From assembly GCA_965268275.1 (NCBI GenBank), contig OZ254168.1, positions 558,001 to 622,000 of the forward strand: a stretch of DNA of 64,000 bases, read 5' to 3'. Positions 16,128 to 25,940 of the stretch are shown in pieces (positions within the stretch are counted from its first letter, which is position 1; each line of letters starts with the position of its first letter). The DNA comes from AAA044-D11 sp965268275 (GTDB lineage Bacteria; Actinomycetota; Actinomycetes; Nanopelagicales; Nanopelagicaceae). The translations under genes and the position numbers were made by a program. The notes beneath the pieces are model-generated. The model did not search any database. It was not told where the DNA came from and saw only the letters and a list, made by a program, of their open reading frames with translations.

Positions 16128-17605
16128 TTCGCCCAGTTTCTGATCATGCTAAATCCATTTCAGAGCTATCGAATTTTCTAGGAATTAAATCTGAATTCAA
16201 GTTGGACTTCACTGGAATCACATCTGATTCCAGAAGTGTTGAAATCGGTGATTTATTCGTCGCTCTTCCTGGCTCAAACTCGCATGGTGCCCGATACATC
16301 GATGACGTTAAAAGCAATGGTGCGCTTGCGATAATTACGGATCAAGCCGGCGCAGAGCTTGTAGGAACAAAACTGCCGGTAATTTTAATTTCAAACCCTC
16401 GTCGAATTTTAGGCGATCTTTGTTCTTGGTTTTATGGTTCACCTTCCAGATCTATGCAAGTAATTGGAATTACCGGAACAAATGGAAAAACAACAACAAC
16501 TACTATTCTTAATCAGATTCTTAAATCTGCCGGTAAATCAACTGGGTTAATCGGAACAGTCGGAATCGAAATTGGTCCGGAGAAGATTATGGCTAATTTC
16601 ACTACGCCAGAGGCATCAGAGTTGCAAAGTCTCTTGGCGACAATGCGAGAGCGTCATATTTCTCATGTCTCTATGGAAGTAAGTAGCCACGCACTTGAAG
16701 CGCTCAGAATTGCCGGGACAAAATTCAACGCAGTAGGTTTTACAAATCTCACACAGGATCACTTAGATTTTCACGGTGATATGGAAAATTACTTTGCTGC
16801 CAAATCAAAATTGTTTGCTTCAGAATATAGTGACTTGGGTTTTATCAACATAGATGACGCCTATGGCAGAAAATTGCATGAGAACCCAAAAATTCCAACG
16901 ATTTCGCTGTCAAGAGAAAATCGTGGGGCGCAGTGGCATTATGAACGTATTGAATCAACTCCGAGGGGATATTCGGTAGCAATCCGCGGAACCGGTGGAA
17001 TCCTAATTGAAGGTGAGTTCAACTTAATCGGTGATCACAATCTCGATAATCTTTTGATGGCCGCAGCTATTGCGGCGCAATTAGAGATTGACCCACTCGT
17101 TATCGGCAACAGTCTGGCGCAACTTAAAGGCGCCGCTGGTCGTTTAGAAAGTGTTGAAATCGGTCAGAAATTCTTAGCACTTGTTGATTATGCGCATACA
17201 CCTGATGCCGTAACTAGAATTCTGGAGACTTTGCGAAAATCTGTTAGCGGCAGAATCATTGCTGTGCTTGGCTGTGGCGGAGATAGAGATAAAGCCAAGC
17301 GCCCGATTATGGGACGAGAGCTATTGGAAGGATCTGACCTAGCAATATTTACTAGTGATAATCCAAGAAGTGAATCACCAGAAAGTATTTTGGCTGATAT
17401 GACCGCAGGCTTAAAACTGAAAGAAAACAGCACCAAACTTGTTGATCGACGCGAAGCAATAGCCTTTGCTGTAGCTAGTGCGCTTCCGGGGGATTGTGTT
17501 GTAATTCTCGGAAAAGGCCATGAATCAGGCCAGGAGATTTCTGGAAAAAAGTTTGCATTTGATGATCGAGTTGAGCTAGCCCGAGCAATCGAGGAGCTCG
17601 CATGA
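16124..17605 (+). CDS. murE: UDP-MurNAc-L-Ala-D-Glu:meso-diaminopimelate ligase MurE
   Basis: 493 residues with the three Mur-ligase domains: the N-terminal UDP-substrate domain (DSRSVEIGDLFVALPG), the ATP-binding P-loop GITGTNGKTTTTT, and a C-terminal domain. The SDNPRSE motif is the DNPR signature of enzymes that add meso-diaminopimelate rather than lysine, so this organism's peptidoglycan should be DAP-type. HTPDAVTRIL and GCGGDRDKAKRPIMG are further MurE markers. The enzyme is cytoplasmic. It overlaps ftsI and murF by four bases each. Confidence 0.96.
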   Translation: MIRPVSDHAKSISELSNFLGIKSEFKLDFTGITSDSRSVEIGDLFVALPGSNSHGARYIDDVKSNGALAIITDQAGAELVGTKLPVILISNPRRILGDLCSWFYGSPSRSMQVIGITGTNGKTTTTTILNQILKSAGKSTGLIGTVGIEIGPEKIMANFTTPEASELQSLLATMRERHISHVSMEVSSHALEALRIAGTKFNAVGFTNLTQDHLDFHGDMENYFAAKSKLFASEYSDLGFINIDDAYGRKLHENPKIPTISLSRENRGAQWHYERIESTPRGYSVAIRGTGGILIEGEFNLIGDHNLDNLLMAAAIAAQLEIDPLVIGNSLAQLKGAAGRLESVEIGQKFLALVDYAHTPDAVTRILETLRKSVSGRIIAVLGCGGDRDKAKRPIMGRELLEGSDLAIFTSDNPRSESPESILADMTAGLKLKENSTKLVDRREAIAFAVASALPGDCVVILGKGHESGQEISGKKFAFDDRVELARAIEELA

Positions 17606-18990
17606 TTGAGCTAACCTTAAATCAAATTGCAGAAATTGTTGATGGCGAAGTAATCAACTCGGATGGAAAACAAACCACTTCAGCGATTCCAGTAATCAAC
17701 TCAAATAAGGCCACAAACAATACATTCTTTGTCGCATTCGTTGGATCGAATGTAGATGGCCACGATTACATTGAAGATGCAATTTCTAAAGGTGCCCAAT
17801 TTGCTCTGGTCAGCAAAGACTGTTTGGCTCCGGCCATTAAAGTTCAAGATGTTCGAAAAGCTTTAAGTGATTTAGCAATTTACGTCCGCGGTAAATTAGA
17901 GAATTTGAAGGTTATTGGAATCACCGGATCGCAGGGTAAAACAACTACTAAAGATTTACTGAAACACATCTTGGCGGTTTCTGGCGAGACTGTTGCACCA
18001 GAAGAATCTCTGAATAACGAACTCGGTGTGCCACTTTTAATTCTAAGGTGCACAAAGTCAACTAAATATTGCATTGTCGAGATGGGGGCCCGTCATGTTG
18101 GCGACATCTCACACTTAGCCGATATTGCTAAGCCACATGTTGGGGTTGTGCTAACAGTTGGAAGCGCACACCTTGGTGAATTCGGTAGCCGAGAACTTAT
18201 AGCTGCTGCTAAATCTGAATTGATAACTTCACTTACTACAGGTGCAACTGCGATTCTGGGAACATATGACGAATTCACTCCAAAGATGGTTGTTCCAACC
18301 GGTGTTAAACGAATTTTCTTCGGCGAAAAATCTACATGCGAGGTAAGAGCTGCTGATGTAGAAGTTCGTGAAGGTAGAGCGCATTTTGATCTGGTAACTC
18401 CTGATGGAAGAGCGGCAGTAGGACTTCAACTTTTAGGTATGCATCAAGTTTCAAATGCTTTAGCTGCAGCTGCAGTTGCAACTGCGCTAAAGATCCCAAT
18501 CGAAACTATTTCGGCAGCGCTTTCAACTGCTGAAGTTTCTAGCAAATGGCGCATGGAGATTTCACAAGTTGGTGAGATCACTTTGATTAATGATTCTTAT
18601 AACGCAAACCCAGAAAGTATGGCGGCGGCGCTACGAACTTTGGCGCTAGTTTCCCAGGAAAGTGGCGGCGTTAGTTGGGCAATTTTGGGCAAGATGCAGG
18701 AACTCGGCGAGTCATCCGCTGCCGAACATGCTGCAATTGGCAGACTCGTCTCTGAGATTGGAATCGACAATCTAGTTGTCATTGGAAATAAGGACTACCT
18801 AGCGGATTTAAGATCAATTGAAGATGGGGGAGCGAGCGAAGTGCAATATTTCGAGACTAAATCTGAAGCGCTCTCAATCGTGGAACATTTCACTCCGGGT
18901 GATGTGGTCTTGATGAAGGCTTCACGATCCGAAGAATTTAACCTGCTTGCTGATTTGATTAAAGAGAGATTGCAGGAGGCAGACCAGTGA
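17602..18990 (+). CDS. murF: UDP-MurNAc-tripeptide:D-Ala-D-Ala ligase MurF
   Basis: 462 residues. The P-loop is GITGSQGKTTTKD, a MurF-style variant; NNELGVPL, VEMGARHVGDI and LINDSYNANPESM are characteristic. It adds D-Ala-D-Ala to the tripeptide precursor, the last cytoplasmic step on the nucleotide. It overlaps murE and mraY by ATGA/GTGA-type junctions, implying coupled translation. Confidence 0.95.
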   Translation: MIELTLNQIAEIVDGEVINSDGKQTTSAIPVINSNKATNNTFFVAFVGSNVDGHDYIEDAISKGAQFALVSKDCLAPAIKVQDVRKALSDLAIYVRGKLENLKVIGITGSQGKTTTKDLLKHILAVSGETVAPEESLNNELGVPLLILRCTKSTKYCIVEMGARHVGDISHLADIAKPHVGVVLTVGSAHLGEFGSRELIAAAKSELITSLTTGATAILGTYDEFTPKMVVPTGVKRIFFGEKSTCEVRAADVEVREGRAHFDLVTPDGRAAVGLQLLGMHQVSNALAAAAVATALKIPIETISAALSTAEVSSKWRMEISQVGEITLINDSYNANPESMAAALRTLALVSQESGGVSWAILGKMQELGESSAAEHAAIGRLVSEIGIDNLVVIGNKDYLADLRSIEDGGASEVQYFETKSEALSIVEHFTPGDVVLMKASRSEEFNLLADLIKERLQEADQ

Positions 18991-20048
18991 AAGGTATTGT
19001 CTTTTCTGGCGCACTCTCAATCCTGTTAAGTTTTATCTTAACGCCTACGCTTATTCGAATACTTGCAAAGCGTGGCATCGGGCAAATGATCAGAGACGAT
19101 GGCCCACAAACGCATCATGTAAAACGTGGAACGCCAACAATGGGTGGCATCGTCCTCATTTTATCCACGATTATTGCCTACTTTGCTAGCCATTTATTTA
19201 CTGGCACAGGCGTAACAGCATCAGCAATCTTGGTTATCGCACTAATTGTTGGACTCGGTGCAATCGGCTTACTAGATGACTTGTTGAAAATTTACAGAAA
19301 ACAATCTCTAGGACTAACTGCAAGACAGAAATTATTGGGGCAAGCAATCTTTGCGGCTGGTTTTGCATATACCGGATTGCAATTTGAAGATGAATCAGGC
19401 TTGGCGCCAATATCAATGTATTTCTCAGGTGTTCGGGATACTTCAATAAAGCTTGGAATGTTCTTTGTCATTCTCTGGGTTATTTTCCTAGTTTTAGGAA
19501 GTTCCAACGGTGTCAATTTAACTGATGGTCTAGATGGACTCGCATCTGGTGCTGCAATTATGACTTTCCTTTCCTTTATTGTTATTGGAGTTTGGGAATT
19601 CGGTCAGAGCTGCGCAATTGCAATTACACCTCAGTGTTATAACGTCCGAGATCCGTTAGATATTGCGGTGCTTTCAGCAGCGCTTGCCGGTTCGTGTGCT
19701 GGATTTCTCTGGTGGAACGCCGCGCCAGCAAAAATATTTATGGGTGATGTAGGTTCATTGGCGCTTGGTGGTGCAATTTCAGGAATCGCTATTGTGCTGC
19801 GAGTAGAGGCTTTGCTGGCCGCACTTGGCGGGCTCTTTGTTCTAATTACCCTGTCGGTCATTATTCAAACTGGTTACTTCAAACTTTCTGGTGGCAAACG
19901 AGTCTTTAAGATGGCGCCGCTCCAACATCACTTCGAATTACTCGGTTGGGGCGAAGTAACTATTGTTATTAGGTTCTGGATTTTAGCGGGAATGAGCGTT
20001 GCAGCTGGCTTAGGTCTTTTTTATGGGCAATGGGTTGTCTCGCAATAA
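18987..20048 (+). CDS. mraY: Phospho-MurNAc-pentapeptide transferase MraY
   Basis: 353 residues with about ten membrane helices. The cytoplasmic loops bear the family motifs GPQTHHVKRGTPTMGG, LLDDLLKIYRKQSLGL (catalytic Asp pair), SNGVNLTDGLDGLASG, FMGDVGSLALGG and APLQHHFELLGW. It transfers phospho-MurNAc-pentapeptide to undecaprenyl phosphate, making lipid I. The GTG start overlaps the murF stop; its TAA overlaps the murD ATG as TAATG. Confidence 0.96.
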   Translation: MKGIVFSGALSILLSFILTPTLIRILAKRGIGQMIRDDGPQTHHVKRGTPTMGGIVLILSTIIAYFASHLFTGTGVTASAILVIALIVGLGAIGLLDDLLKIYRKQSLGLTARQKLLGQAIFAAGFAYTGLQFEDESGLAPISMYFSGVRDTSIKLGMFFVILWVIFLVLGSSNGVNLTDGLDGLASGAAIMTFLSFIVIGVWEFGQSCAIAITPQCYNVRDPLDIAVLSAALAGSCAGFLWWNAAPAKIFMGDVGSLALGGAISGIAIVLRVEALLAALGGLFVLITLSVIIQTGYFKLSGGKRVFKMAPLQHHFELLGWGEVTIVIRFWILAGMSVAAGLGLFYGQWVVSQ

Positions 20049-21421
20049 TGTCTTTCATAGCCGAACTTAAAACCAAAAATATTCTTGTAGTTGGTGGCGG
20101 TACTACGGGGAAGTCGTTGTCGAATTATCTTTCAAGCTTGGGCGCGAACTTCACAGTGTTTGATGAAAAATCTACAACTCAGCATGGTCTCGATGTGGCC
20201 ACCGAAATTGATGACTTTTCGGTTTACGACTTGGCAATTGTCTCTCCTGGTTGGCGACAAGATCATTTTGTAATTGCAAATTTGCAATCCGCGGGCGTAG
20301 AAGTTGTAAGTGAGATTGATTTTGCGTGGAACCTCAAGACTGAAATGAATCCCGATCAGATTTGGGTAGCAGTTACCGGAACCAATGGAAAAACAACGAC
20401 AATTCAGATGCTTGAATCAATTTTTATAGCATCTGGGGTATCTGGGATTGCTTGTGGCAATGTTGGAACCACAGTTGTTGACGCCCTGACTGGCGGAAAT
20501 AAATTTGATGTTCTAGCTCTTGAGCTTTCCTCGTTTCAAATTAGCTGGAGCTCGCTGCCGCAATATCACGCAGTAGCAATTCTAAATATTGCTCAGGACC
20601 ATATTGATTGGCATGGAAGTTTTGAAGAGTATGCAAATGCAAAAATGAAGCTACTGAATCAGAGTAAGACCGCTGTATTAAATCTTAATGACCCAGAAAT
20701 AATTTTAAGGGGCGCTAGCTGGACTGGTCGTAAAGTGTTCTTTGGATTCGATTCACCGCAAGCTGGCGAAATTGGATTGGTTGAAGAACTTTTAATTGAT
20801 CGCGCTTTTGTGTCATCTCCTGAAAATGCAGAAGTGATTGCCGAACTTGCTGACATAAAGCCAGCAGTTCCGCATAATGTTTCAAATGCTATGGCGGCTG
20901 CCGGATTGGCGCTTGCCATTGGAATCGCCCACCCAAAGGTTAAATCTGGACTCAATAACTTCGAGCTAGATAAACATCGCTTGCAGACTGTTTTATCAAA
21001 GGATGAAATTACCTGGGTCAATGATTCAAAAGCCACAAACCCACATGCCGCAACAGCTGCGCTACTTTCTCACCTATCAAATATTTGGATCGCTGGTGGC
21101 TTGGCCAAAGGTGCGAAGATGGATGATTTAGTTCGTCGAACCGCTTCAAGAATAAAAGCTGCAATTATTATTGGTAAAGATGGCGAGCAGATCGCAGCAG
21201 CGCTAGAAAAGCATGCGCCTGATGTAAAAATTTTTCGTATGCCAAAGTGTAAAAGCCCAGAGGAATTAATGGATCAGGTAGTGGCATGCGCAAGTGAGAT
21301 TGCAGAGCGAGGGGACACTGTCCTGTTGGCTCCAGCATGTGCATCGATGGACCAATTTACTTCTTATTCGCATCGGGGCGATCTATTTGCGCAGTCAGTT
21401 GCTAACTTGGTGGCTAAATGA
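20048..21421 (+). CDS. murD: UDP-MurNAc-L-Ala:D-glutamate ligase MurD
   Basis: 457 residues. The N-terminal Rossmann-like domain begins ILVVGGGTTGKSLSNYL, the ATP site is AVTGTNGKTTTIQM, the central motif is NIAQDHIDWHGSFEEYANAK, and NDSKATNPHAATAAL and LLAPACASMDQFTSY are in the C-terminal domain. It adds D-Glu to UDP-MurNAc-L-Ala in the cytoplasm. ATG 20048 is used because it forms a TAATG overlap with mraY; an ATG 18 bases upstream lies within mraY. It overlaps ftsW as ATGA. Confidence 0.95.
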   Translation: MSFIAELKTKNILVVGGGTTGKSLSNYLSSLGANFTVFDEKSTTQHGLDVATEIDDFSVYDLAIVSPGWRQDHFVIANLQSAGVEVVSEIDFAWNLKTEMNPDQIWVAVTGTNGKTTTIQMLESIFIASGVSGIACGNVGTTVVDALTGGNKFDVLALELSSFQISWSSLPQYHAVAILNIAQDHIDWHGSFEEYANAKMKLLNQSKTAVLNLNDPEIILRGASWTGRKVFFGFDSPQAGEIGLVEELLIDRAFVSSPENAEVIAELADIKPAVPHNVSNAMAAAGLALAIGIAHPKVKSGLNNFELDKHRLQTVLSKDEITWVNDSKATNPHAATAALLSHLSNIWIAGGLAKGAKMDDLVRRTASRIKAAIIIGKDGEQIAAALEKHAPDVKIFRMPKCKSPEELMDQVVACASEIAERGDTVLLAPACASMDQFTSYSHRGDLFAQSVANLVAK

Positions 21422-22602
21422 AAAAACGGATGCAAGGTCGAGGACAGGCTTACGCAAACTTTCTCTCAAAGCCAACCGCAACTTATTTATTAATCCTCGG
21501 TTGCACTGGCGCCTTGGCTGGTCTCGGTCTTGTTATGGTCTTGTCTGCCTCTTCAGTAACTTCGCTCTCTGAGAGTGGAAACACCTTTGCAATTTTTCTT
21601 AAGCAATTATTGTTTTTAGTAGTAGGCATCGGCCTCTCATTTATTGCGATGCGAATGAAGTTATCCCATTGGGAGAGCCTGGCTCGCTTGGCGTTGCCCA
21701 TTGGAGCAATTGCACTCGTCCTACCTATTATTTTTGGCCAGAACATCAACGGAAACCGAAATTGGATTCCGCTGGGACCATTCACCCTGCAGCCAAGTGA
21801 GTTTGCAAAGCTAGCGCTTATTCTTTATTGCGCTCTTCAACTTAGAAAGCACCTTGAGCGCAAAGCCAAGGGCCTGCAGTCCAATGCAATTGGAATGGTT
21901 TCTATTGGGACTTTGGGCTTTCTATTTCTGATTCTTCTTGGTCGTGATTTAGGAACTGCGATTATTGTCGCTGGAATTGTCTTCGGAATGTTATTTATTT
22001 CTGGCGTGAATTTAAAAGTTCTCTTCTCAATTTCAGGAGTATTTGCCCTCGTGGGTATGGCTCTCGCGGTCAGTAATCCGGCGAGATTACGTCGGTTTAG
22101 CGCAGTGATTGATCCCTTTGCGCCAGAGGTATACAAATTGGCTGGTTGGCAGCCAGCACATAGCCTCATGAGTTTGGCCAGTGGTGGCCTCTTCGGAGCC
22201 GGAATTGGCGCAAGTAAACAGAAGTGGGCCAATCTTGCAGAAGCACATACCGATTTTATTTTCTCGGTAATCGGAGAAGAACTAGGACTTCTTGGAACTC
22301 TTACCGTAGTAATTCTCTTCGCAACTTTAATCTACGCAATATTTAGAGTTGCTATAACTACAAAGGATCTCTTTCAAAAGTATGTTGTTACAGGTATCGG
22401 GTGCTGGATTATTCTGCAAGTGCTAGTTAACTTGATGACGGTTGTCGGGATTATCCCGGTAATCGGAGTGACGCTTCCATTTATCTCATATGGCGGTTCA
22501 TCTTTAATCGCAAACTGTTTTGCTATTGCATTTGTTTTGAATGTTGCCAGTAGAGAACCTGATTTTAAAGCAGCTCGACTTGCTCGCAAGACGGTGAAAT
22601 AG
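21418..22602 (+). CDS. ftsW: Septal peptidoglycan polymerase FtsW (SEDS family)
   Basis: 394 residues with about ten membrane helices. SEDS motifs include FGQNINGNRNWIPLGPFTLQPSEFAKLA (shown by its key residues NRNW and QPSEFAK), GRDLGTA, AHTDFIFSVIGEELG and PFISYGGSSLIANC near the end. It polymerises lipid II glycan strands with FtsI as partner. It is cotranslated with murD (ATGA) and murG (TAGTG). The N terminus is short and basic, without the long C-terminal tail seen in mycobacteria. Confidence 0.94.
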   Translation: MKKRMQGRGQAYANFLSKPTATYLLILGCTGALAGLGLVMVLSASSVTSLSESGNTFAIFLKQLLFLVVGIGLSFIAMRMKLSHWESLARLALPIGAIALVLPIIFGQNINGNRNWIPLGPFTLQPSEFAKLALILYCALQLRKHLERKAKGLQSNAIGMVSIGTLGFLFLILLGRDLGTAIIVAGIVFGMLFISGVNLKVLFSISGVFALVGMALAVSNPARLRRFSAVIDPFAPEVYKLAGWQPAHSLMSLASGGLFGAGIGASKQKWANLAEAHTDFIFSVIGEELGLLGTLTVVILFATLIYAIFRVAITTKDLFQKYVVTGIGCWIILQVLVNLMTVVGIIPVIGVTLPFISYGGSSLIANCFAIAFVLNVASREPDFKAARLARKTVK

Positions 22603-23693
22603 TGAAGCGGATACTTTTAGTTGGGGGCGGAACTGCTGGACATGTTGAGCCAGCGCTAGCAGTGGCAGATTGGTTGCTAGAGAACAGTCAGGATATCTCC
22701 TGTGAATTCGTAGGAACAAAGAGTGGTATCGAAATGGAGCTGGTTCCTGCGGCTGGATTAAAATTGCATTTAGTTACAAAAGCGCCACTTCCTAGAAAAT
22801 TCAATCCCTCTTCACTTATTTGGCCCTATAAAATTATTGTTTCAATTATCCAGTCTCTAAAAATTGTGCGAAGCGCAGATCTACTTATCGGTTTCGGGGG
22901 ATATGTGAGTGCCCCTTGTTATGTCGCCGCAAAATTGAGCAGGGTTCCAATATTTATTCACGAGGCAAATGCAATTCCAGGTTGGGCGAATAAATTAGGG
23001 ATTAACTTCGCAGAACTCACCTTTACAGCTTTTTCAAGCACGTCTAAATTTGGCGGAAAGTGGGAATCGGCTGTTCTGGCCGGCATGCCAATCCGAGAAG
23101 AGATTTTTGCGATTTCTGGCTTAAGTAAATCTGATCGTTCGACTAAGTGGGACGCCACTTATCGCAAACTGGAACTTGATCGAAGCAATCGAACAATCTT
23201 TATCTTTGGCGGCTCACTTGGAGCTCAATCAATTAATGCAGTAGTAGAGAAGGCGCTTCCGGGACTTTTGAGCGCTGGGTTCAATGTTATCCACGCGGTT
23301 GGCAAAAATAATCAATTGCCAAAAGCCGCTCCTGGCTATGCACCACTTCCTTACATCACAAATATGGCAGATATGTATATCGCCAGTGATTTAGTTATTT
23401 CGAGGGGAGGGGCTGTAACTTGCGCAGAACTCGATGCCGCAAATTCTTATGCCCTGATCGTTCCGCTGCCAATTGGAAATGGTGAACAAGTCGCCAATGC
23501 TCAAGATTTAGTGGATAAAGGTGCGGCAAGGATTTGCATGAATTCTGAATTTACCGCGGAATGGCTACTTTCAAATATCGAATCTTTAGCGCTTGCCGCA
23601 GATAACTGGAATATCAAGAGAGTTCAAGGTGTTAAGCCACGGGCAGCAGAATTAATTGGAAGTAGAATTCTTAAGAAAGTATCTGGAAAGTAG
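22602..23693 (+). CDS. murG: UDP-GlcNAc:lipid I N-acetylglucosaminyltransferase MurG
   Basis: 363 residues with a GT-B fold. The N-terminal lipid-I-binding loop is LVGGGTAGHVEPALAVAD; GFGGYVSAPCYVAAKL and HEANAIPGWANK follow; the UDP-GlcNAc site shows FGGSLGAQSIN and SRGGAVTCAEL. It makes lipid II on the inner face of the membrane. Translation starts at GTG 22602, sharing a base with the ftsW TAG (TAGTG). Three bases separate it from murC. Confidence 0.95.
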   Translation: MKRILLVGGGTAGHVEPALAVADWLLENSQDISCEFVGTKSGIEMELVPAAGLKLHLVTKAPLPRKFNPSSLIWPYKIIVSIIQSLKIVRSADLLIGFGGYVSAPCYVAAKLSRVPIFIHEANAIPGWANKLGINFAELTFTAFSSTSKFGGKWESAVLAGMPIREEIFAISGLSKSDRSTKWDATYRKLELDRSNRTIFIFGGSLGAQSINAVVEKALPGLLSAGFNVIHAVGKNNQLPKAAPGYAPLPYITNMADMYIASDLVISRGGAVTCAELDAANSYALIVPLPIGNGEQVANAQDLVDKGAARICMNSEFTAEWLLSNIESLALAADNWNIKRVQGVKPRAAELIGSRILKKVSGK

Positions 23694-23696
23694 AAA

Positions 23697-25085
23697 ATGA
23701 ATCTCACTGAGTTTATTGCTAGCCGTATTCACTTCATCGGGCTTGGTGGCGCCGGGATGAGTGGAATTGCGAGAATTGTTCTGGCTCAAGGCGCAAGTGT
23801 TTCAGGCTCTGATGCTAAAGATTCGACGGTGCTTTCAGCGTTAAAAACTTTAGGAGCACAAGTATTTGTAGGACATCAGGCAAGTAACATCGGTGATGCA
23901 GAAGTTTTGGTGGTTTCAAGTGCAATCGATGAAGCAAATCCAGAAATAAGCGCAGCGAAATCTAAAGGCTTGACTATTTTGACACGAGCGCAGGCCTTGG
24001 CTTTGCTGATGTCTGAATCGAAATCAGTAGCCGTTGCTGGCACTCATGGCAAAACCACGACAACTTCAATGCTGACCGTTGCGTTACAGCAAGCTGGATT
24101 GGATCCGTCTTTCGCAATCGGCGGAATGATTAATCGCGGTGGAACAAATGCACATTTAGGATCGGGTGAAATCTTCATAGCCGAAGCCGACGAATCAGAT
24201 GGTTCCTTTCTCGCATACAAGCCATATGGCGCAATAATCACAAATATTGAATTAGATCATGTTGATAATTTCCCGGACATTGAATCGGTAAATCAAATCT
24301 TTCTAGACTTTGTAAAGTCAATTCAACCAGGTGGGTTCCTGGTCGCCGGAATTGATAGCCCCGGAGTCGTTAATCTGCTCGCCCAGATCAAGAGAAGCGA
24401 CATTGAGATAATTACGTATGGCACAAGCGCGGACTTCTCTATTTCGCACATCTCTCTCCAGCCAACCCAAAGTCATGCTCGAATTACTAAGTTGGGCAAA
24501 GTTCTAGGAGAACTTTCACTAACAATTCCGGGCAACCACAATATTGAAAATGCAGCAGCTGCATTGGCTGTGGGCATGAAATTAGGGGCGCCAGTGGCGG
24601 AATTGCTGGCAGGATTGAATAAATTCAGCGGCGCAAAGCGCAGATTCGAAAATCGTGGCAGTGTAAATGGCGTCACCGTAATTGACGATTACGGCCATCA
24701 TCCAACTGAAGTCCGCGTTACTTTAGAAACCGCAAAACGCTTTGCACAATCAGGTCGGGTAATAGCAATCTTTCAACCACACCGCTATTCCCGAACTGCA
24801 ATGTTTGTTGAAGAATTTGCCGAGGTTCTGGCAATTGCCGATCTGGTTTATCTCCTAGAGATATACGCCGCGAGCGAATCACCGATGCCGGGAGTTTCAT
24901 CGATTCTGATTGCAAATTCAATGGACTCTGCGAAGGTGACATTCGAGCCATCAATGATTGATGTGGTCTCAGCGGCAGTAAACGAAGCAAAATCCGGAGA
25001 TCTAATAATCACCTTAGGCGCCGGCGATGTTAACTTATTGGTCCCACTTATTCTGCAGACGCTAGAGGAAAAAATTGCACCGTAG
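23697..25085 (+). CDS. murC: UDP-MurNAc:L-alanine ligase MurC
   Basis: 462 residues. MurC markers are HFIGLGGAGMSGIARI at the N terminus, the P-loop VAGTHGKTTTTSM, AEADESDGSFL, NIELDHVDNF and IDDYGHHPTEV with FQPHRYSRT. It adds the first L-Ala to UDP-MurNAc in the cytoplasm. Its position between murG and ftsQ follows the common actinobacterial order. Its 3' end overlaps ftsQ by 11 bases. No murB or ddl lies in the cluster, so those precursor genes must be elsewhere. Confidence 0.96.
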   Translation: MNLTEFIASRIHFIGLGGAGMSGIARIVLAQGASVSGSDAKDSTVLSALKTLGAQVFVGHQASNIGDAEVLVVSSAIDEANPEISAAKSKGLTILTRAQALALLMSESKSVAVAGTHGKTTTTSMLTVALQQAGLDPSFAIGGMINRGGTNAHLGSGEIFIAEADESDGSFLAYKPYGAIITNIELDHVDNFPDIESVNQIFLDFVKSIQPGGFLVAGIDSPGVVNLLAQIKRSDIEIITYGTSADFSISHISLQPTQSHARITKLGKVLGELSLTIPGNHNIENAAAALAVGMKLGAPVAELLAGLNKFSGAKRRFENRGSVNGVTVIDDYGHHPTEVRVTLETAKRFAQSGRVIAIFQPHRYSRTAMFVEEFAEVLAIADLVYLLEIYAASESPMPGVSSILIANSMDSAKVTFEPSMIDVVSAAVNEAKSGDLIITLGAGDVNLLVPLILQTLEEKIAP

Positions 25086-25797
25086 ATTTAATCGAATTGG
25101 CATAACTTTTTTCGCAACAGCAATTCTTGGTGGCTTGGTTTATGTTCTGGGATGGTCATCGCTCATCACAATCCAAGCAGTAGAGATCAAAGGAACCAAT
25201 CAAGTTAATTTGATTTCGGCTCAGCTTTCGGCCGGAGCTTCAAATTTAGTTTTAGGTGAACCACTGGCAAGAATTAATCCAAAGCACGAAGAGAATCTGA
25301 TTACAGATTTAGAATGGATTAACGCTGCAGAGGTTTCAAGGAACTGGTGGACACGAGAAGTGCAGGTTTTGGTTACACCTAAAATACCAATTGCAATTTT
25401 CAAGGTCGCAGGAACTTCTGAAACCAAGCCACGTTATTTAGCGAGCGATGGTAGTGATTTCTCTAGCCCTCAAATTTTCACGAATTTGGCAACAATTTCA
25501 TTAATCAATAACGGACAGAATCTAGTTGGTCAACGGAGAATCATCGCGGGTTTTGTAGCTAATCTTCCGACCGATTTAATCCCGGGTTTAGAGAACTTGG
25601 AGATCACAAATAAGGGCGAAGTCCTGATGGTCACGAAATTGCGAAAACCGACCCTACGAATCAACTGGGGTAGCTCAAATTCACCAGAAGAAATCACCGT
25701 TAAAAGCAATGTATTAAAGGACTTATTGGACCTTCCAGAGAATAAGAAAATTACTAATGTTGATTTAACTGTTGCTAATTCGCCAGTAGTTAAATAA
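25075..25797 (+). CDS. ftsQ: Cell division protein FtsQ
   Basis: 240 residues: a very short cytoplasmic tail, one membrane helix (about residues 9-29) and a POTRA-like domain starting ITIQAVEIKGTNQVN, followed by the beta domain containing NAAEVSRNWWTREVQVLVTP. FtsQ scaffolds the divisome outside the membrane. The start is TTG at 25075 inside the murC end; no ATG or GTG is available nearby in frame, so the start has only moderate support. The cytoplasmic part is much shorter than in mycobacterial FtsQ. Confidence 0.85.
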   Translation: MHRRFNRIGITFFATAILGGLVYVLGWSSLITIQAVEIKGTNQVNLISAQLSAGASNLVLGEPLARINPKHEENLITDLEWINAAEVSRNWWTREVQVLVTPKIPIAIFKVAGTSETKPRYLASDGSDFSSPQIFTNLATISLINNGQNLVGQRRIIAGFVANLPTDLIPGLENLEITNKGEVLMVTKLRKPTLRINWGSSNSPEEITVKSNVLKDLLDLPENKKITNVDLTVANSPVVK

Positions 25798-25898
25798 AAG
25801 CTTAGAAATTTTCTCTTAGATTTAAACTTTTTTTCTTCGTGTCGGTCGTTGCTTGCGAGTGCCAACACCCATAGTTTTACCACTAAGTAAGCATCACA

Positions 25899-25919
25899 TA
25901 AATCTCAAGTAGAGATTTA
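25899..25919. repeat. Inverted repeat in the ftsZ leader
   Basis: TAAATCTC, a five-base spacer, then GAGATTTA, perfect eight-base arms, 21 bases before the ftsZ GTG and just upstream of its Shine-Dalgarno sequence (aaagaggcg). It lies in the only sizeable gap (143 bases) of the division cluster, where an ftsZ-specific promoter is expected. It could be an operator or an mRNA hairpin; without a T run it is not a standard terminator. Confidence 0.5.
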
Positions 25920-25940
25920 GGGTTTAGAAAGAGGCGGATT

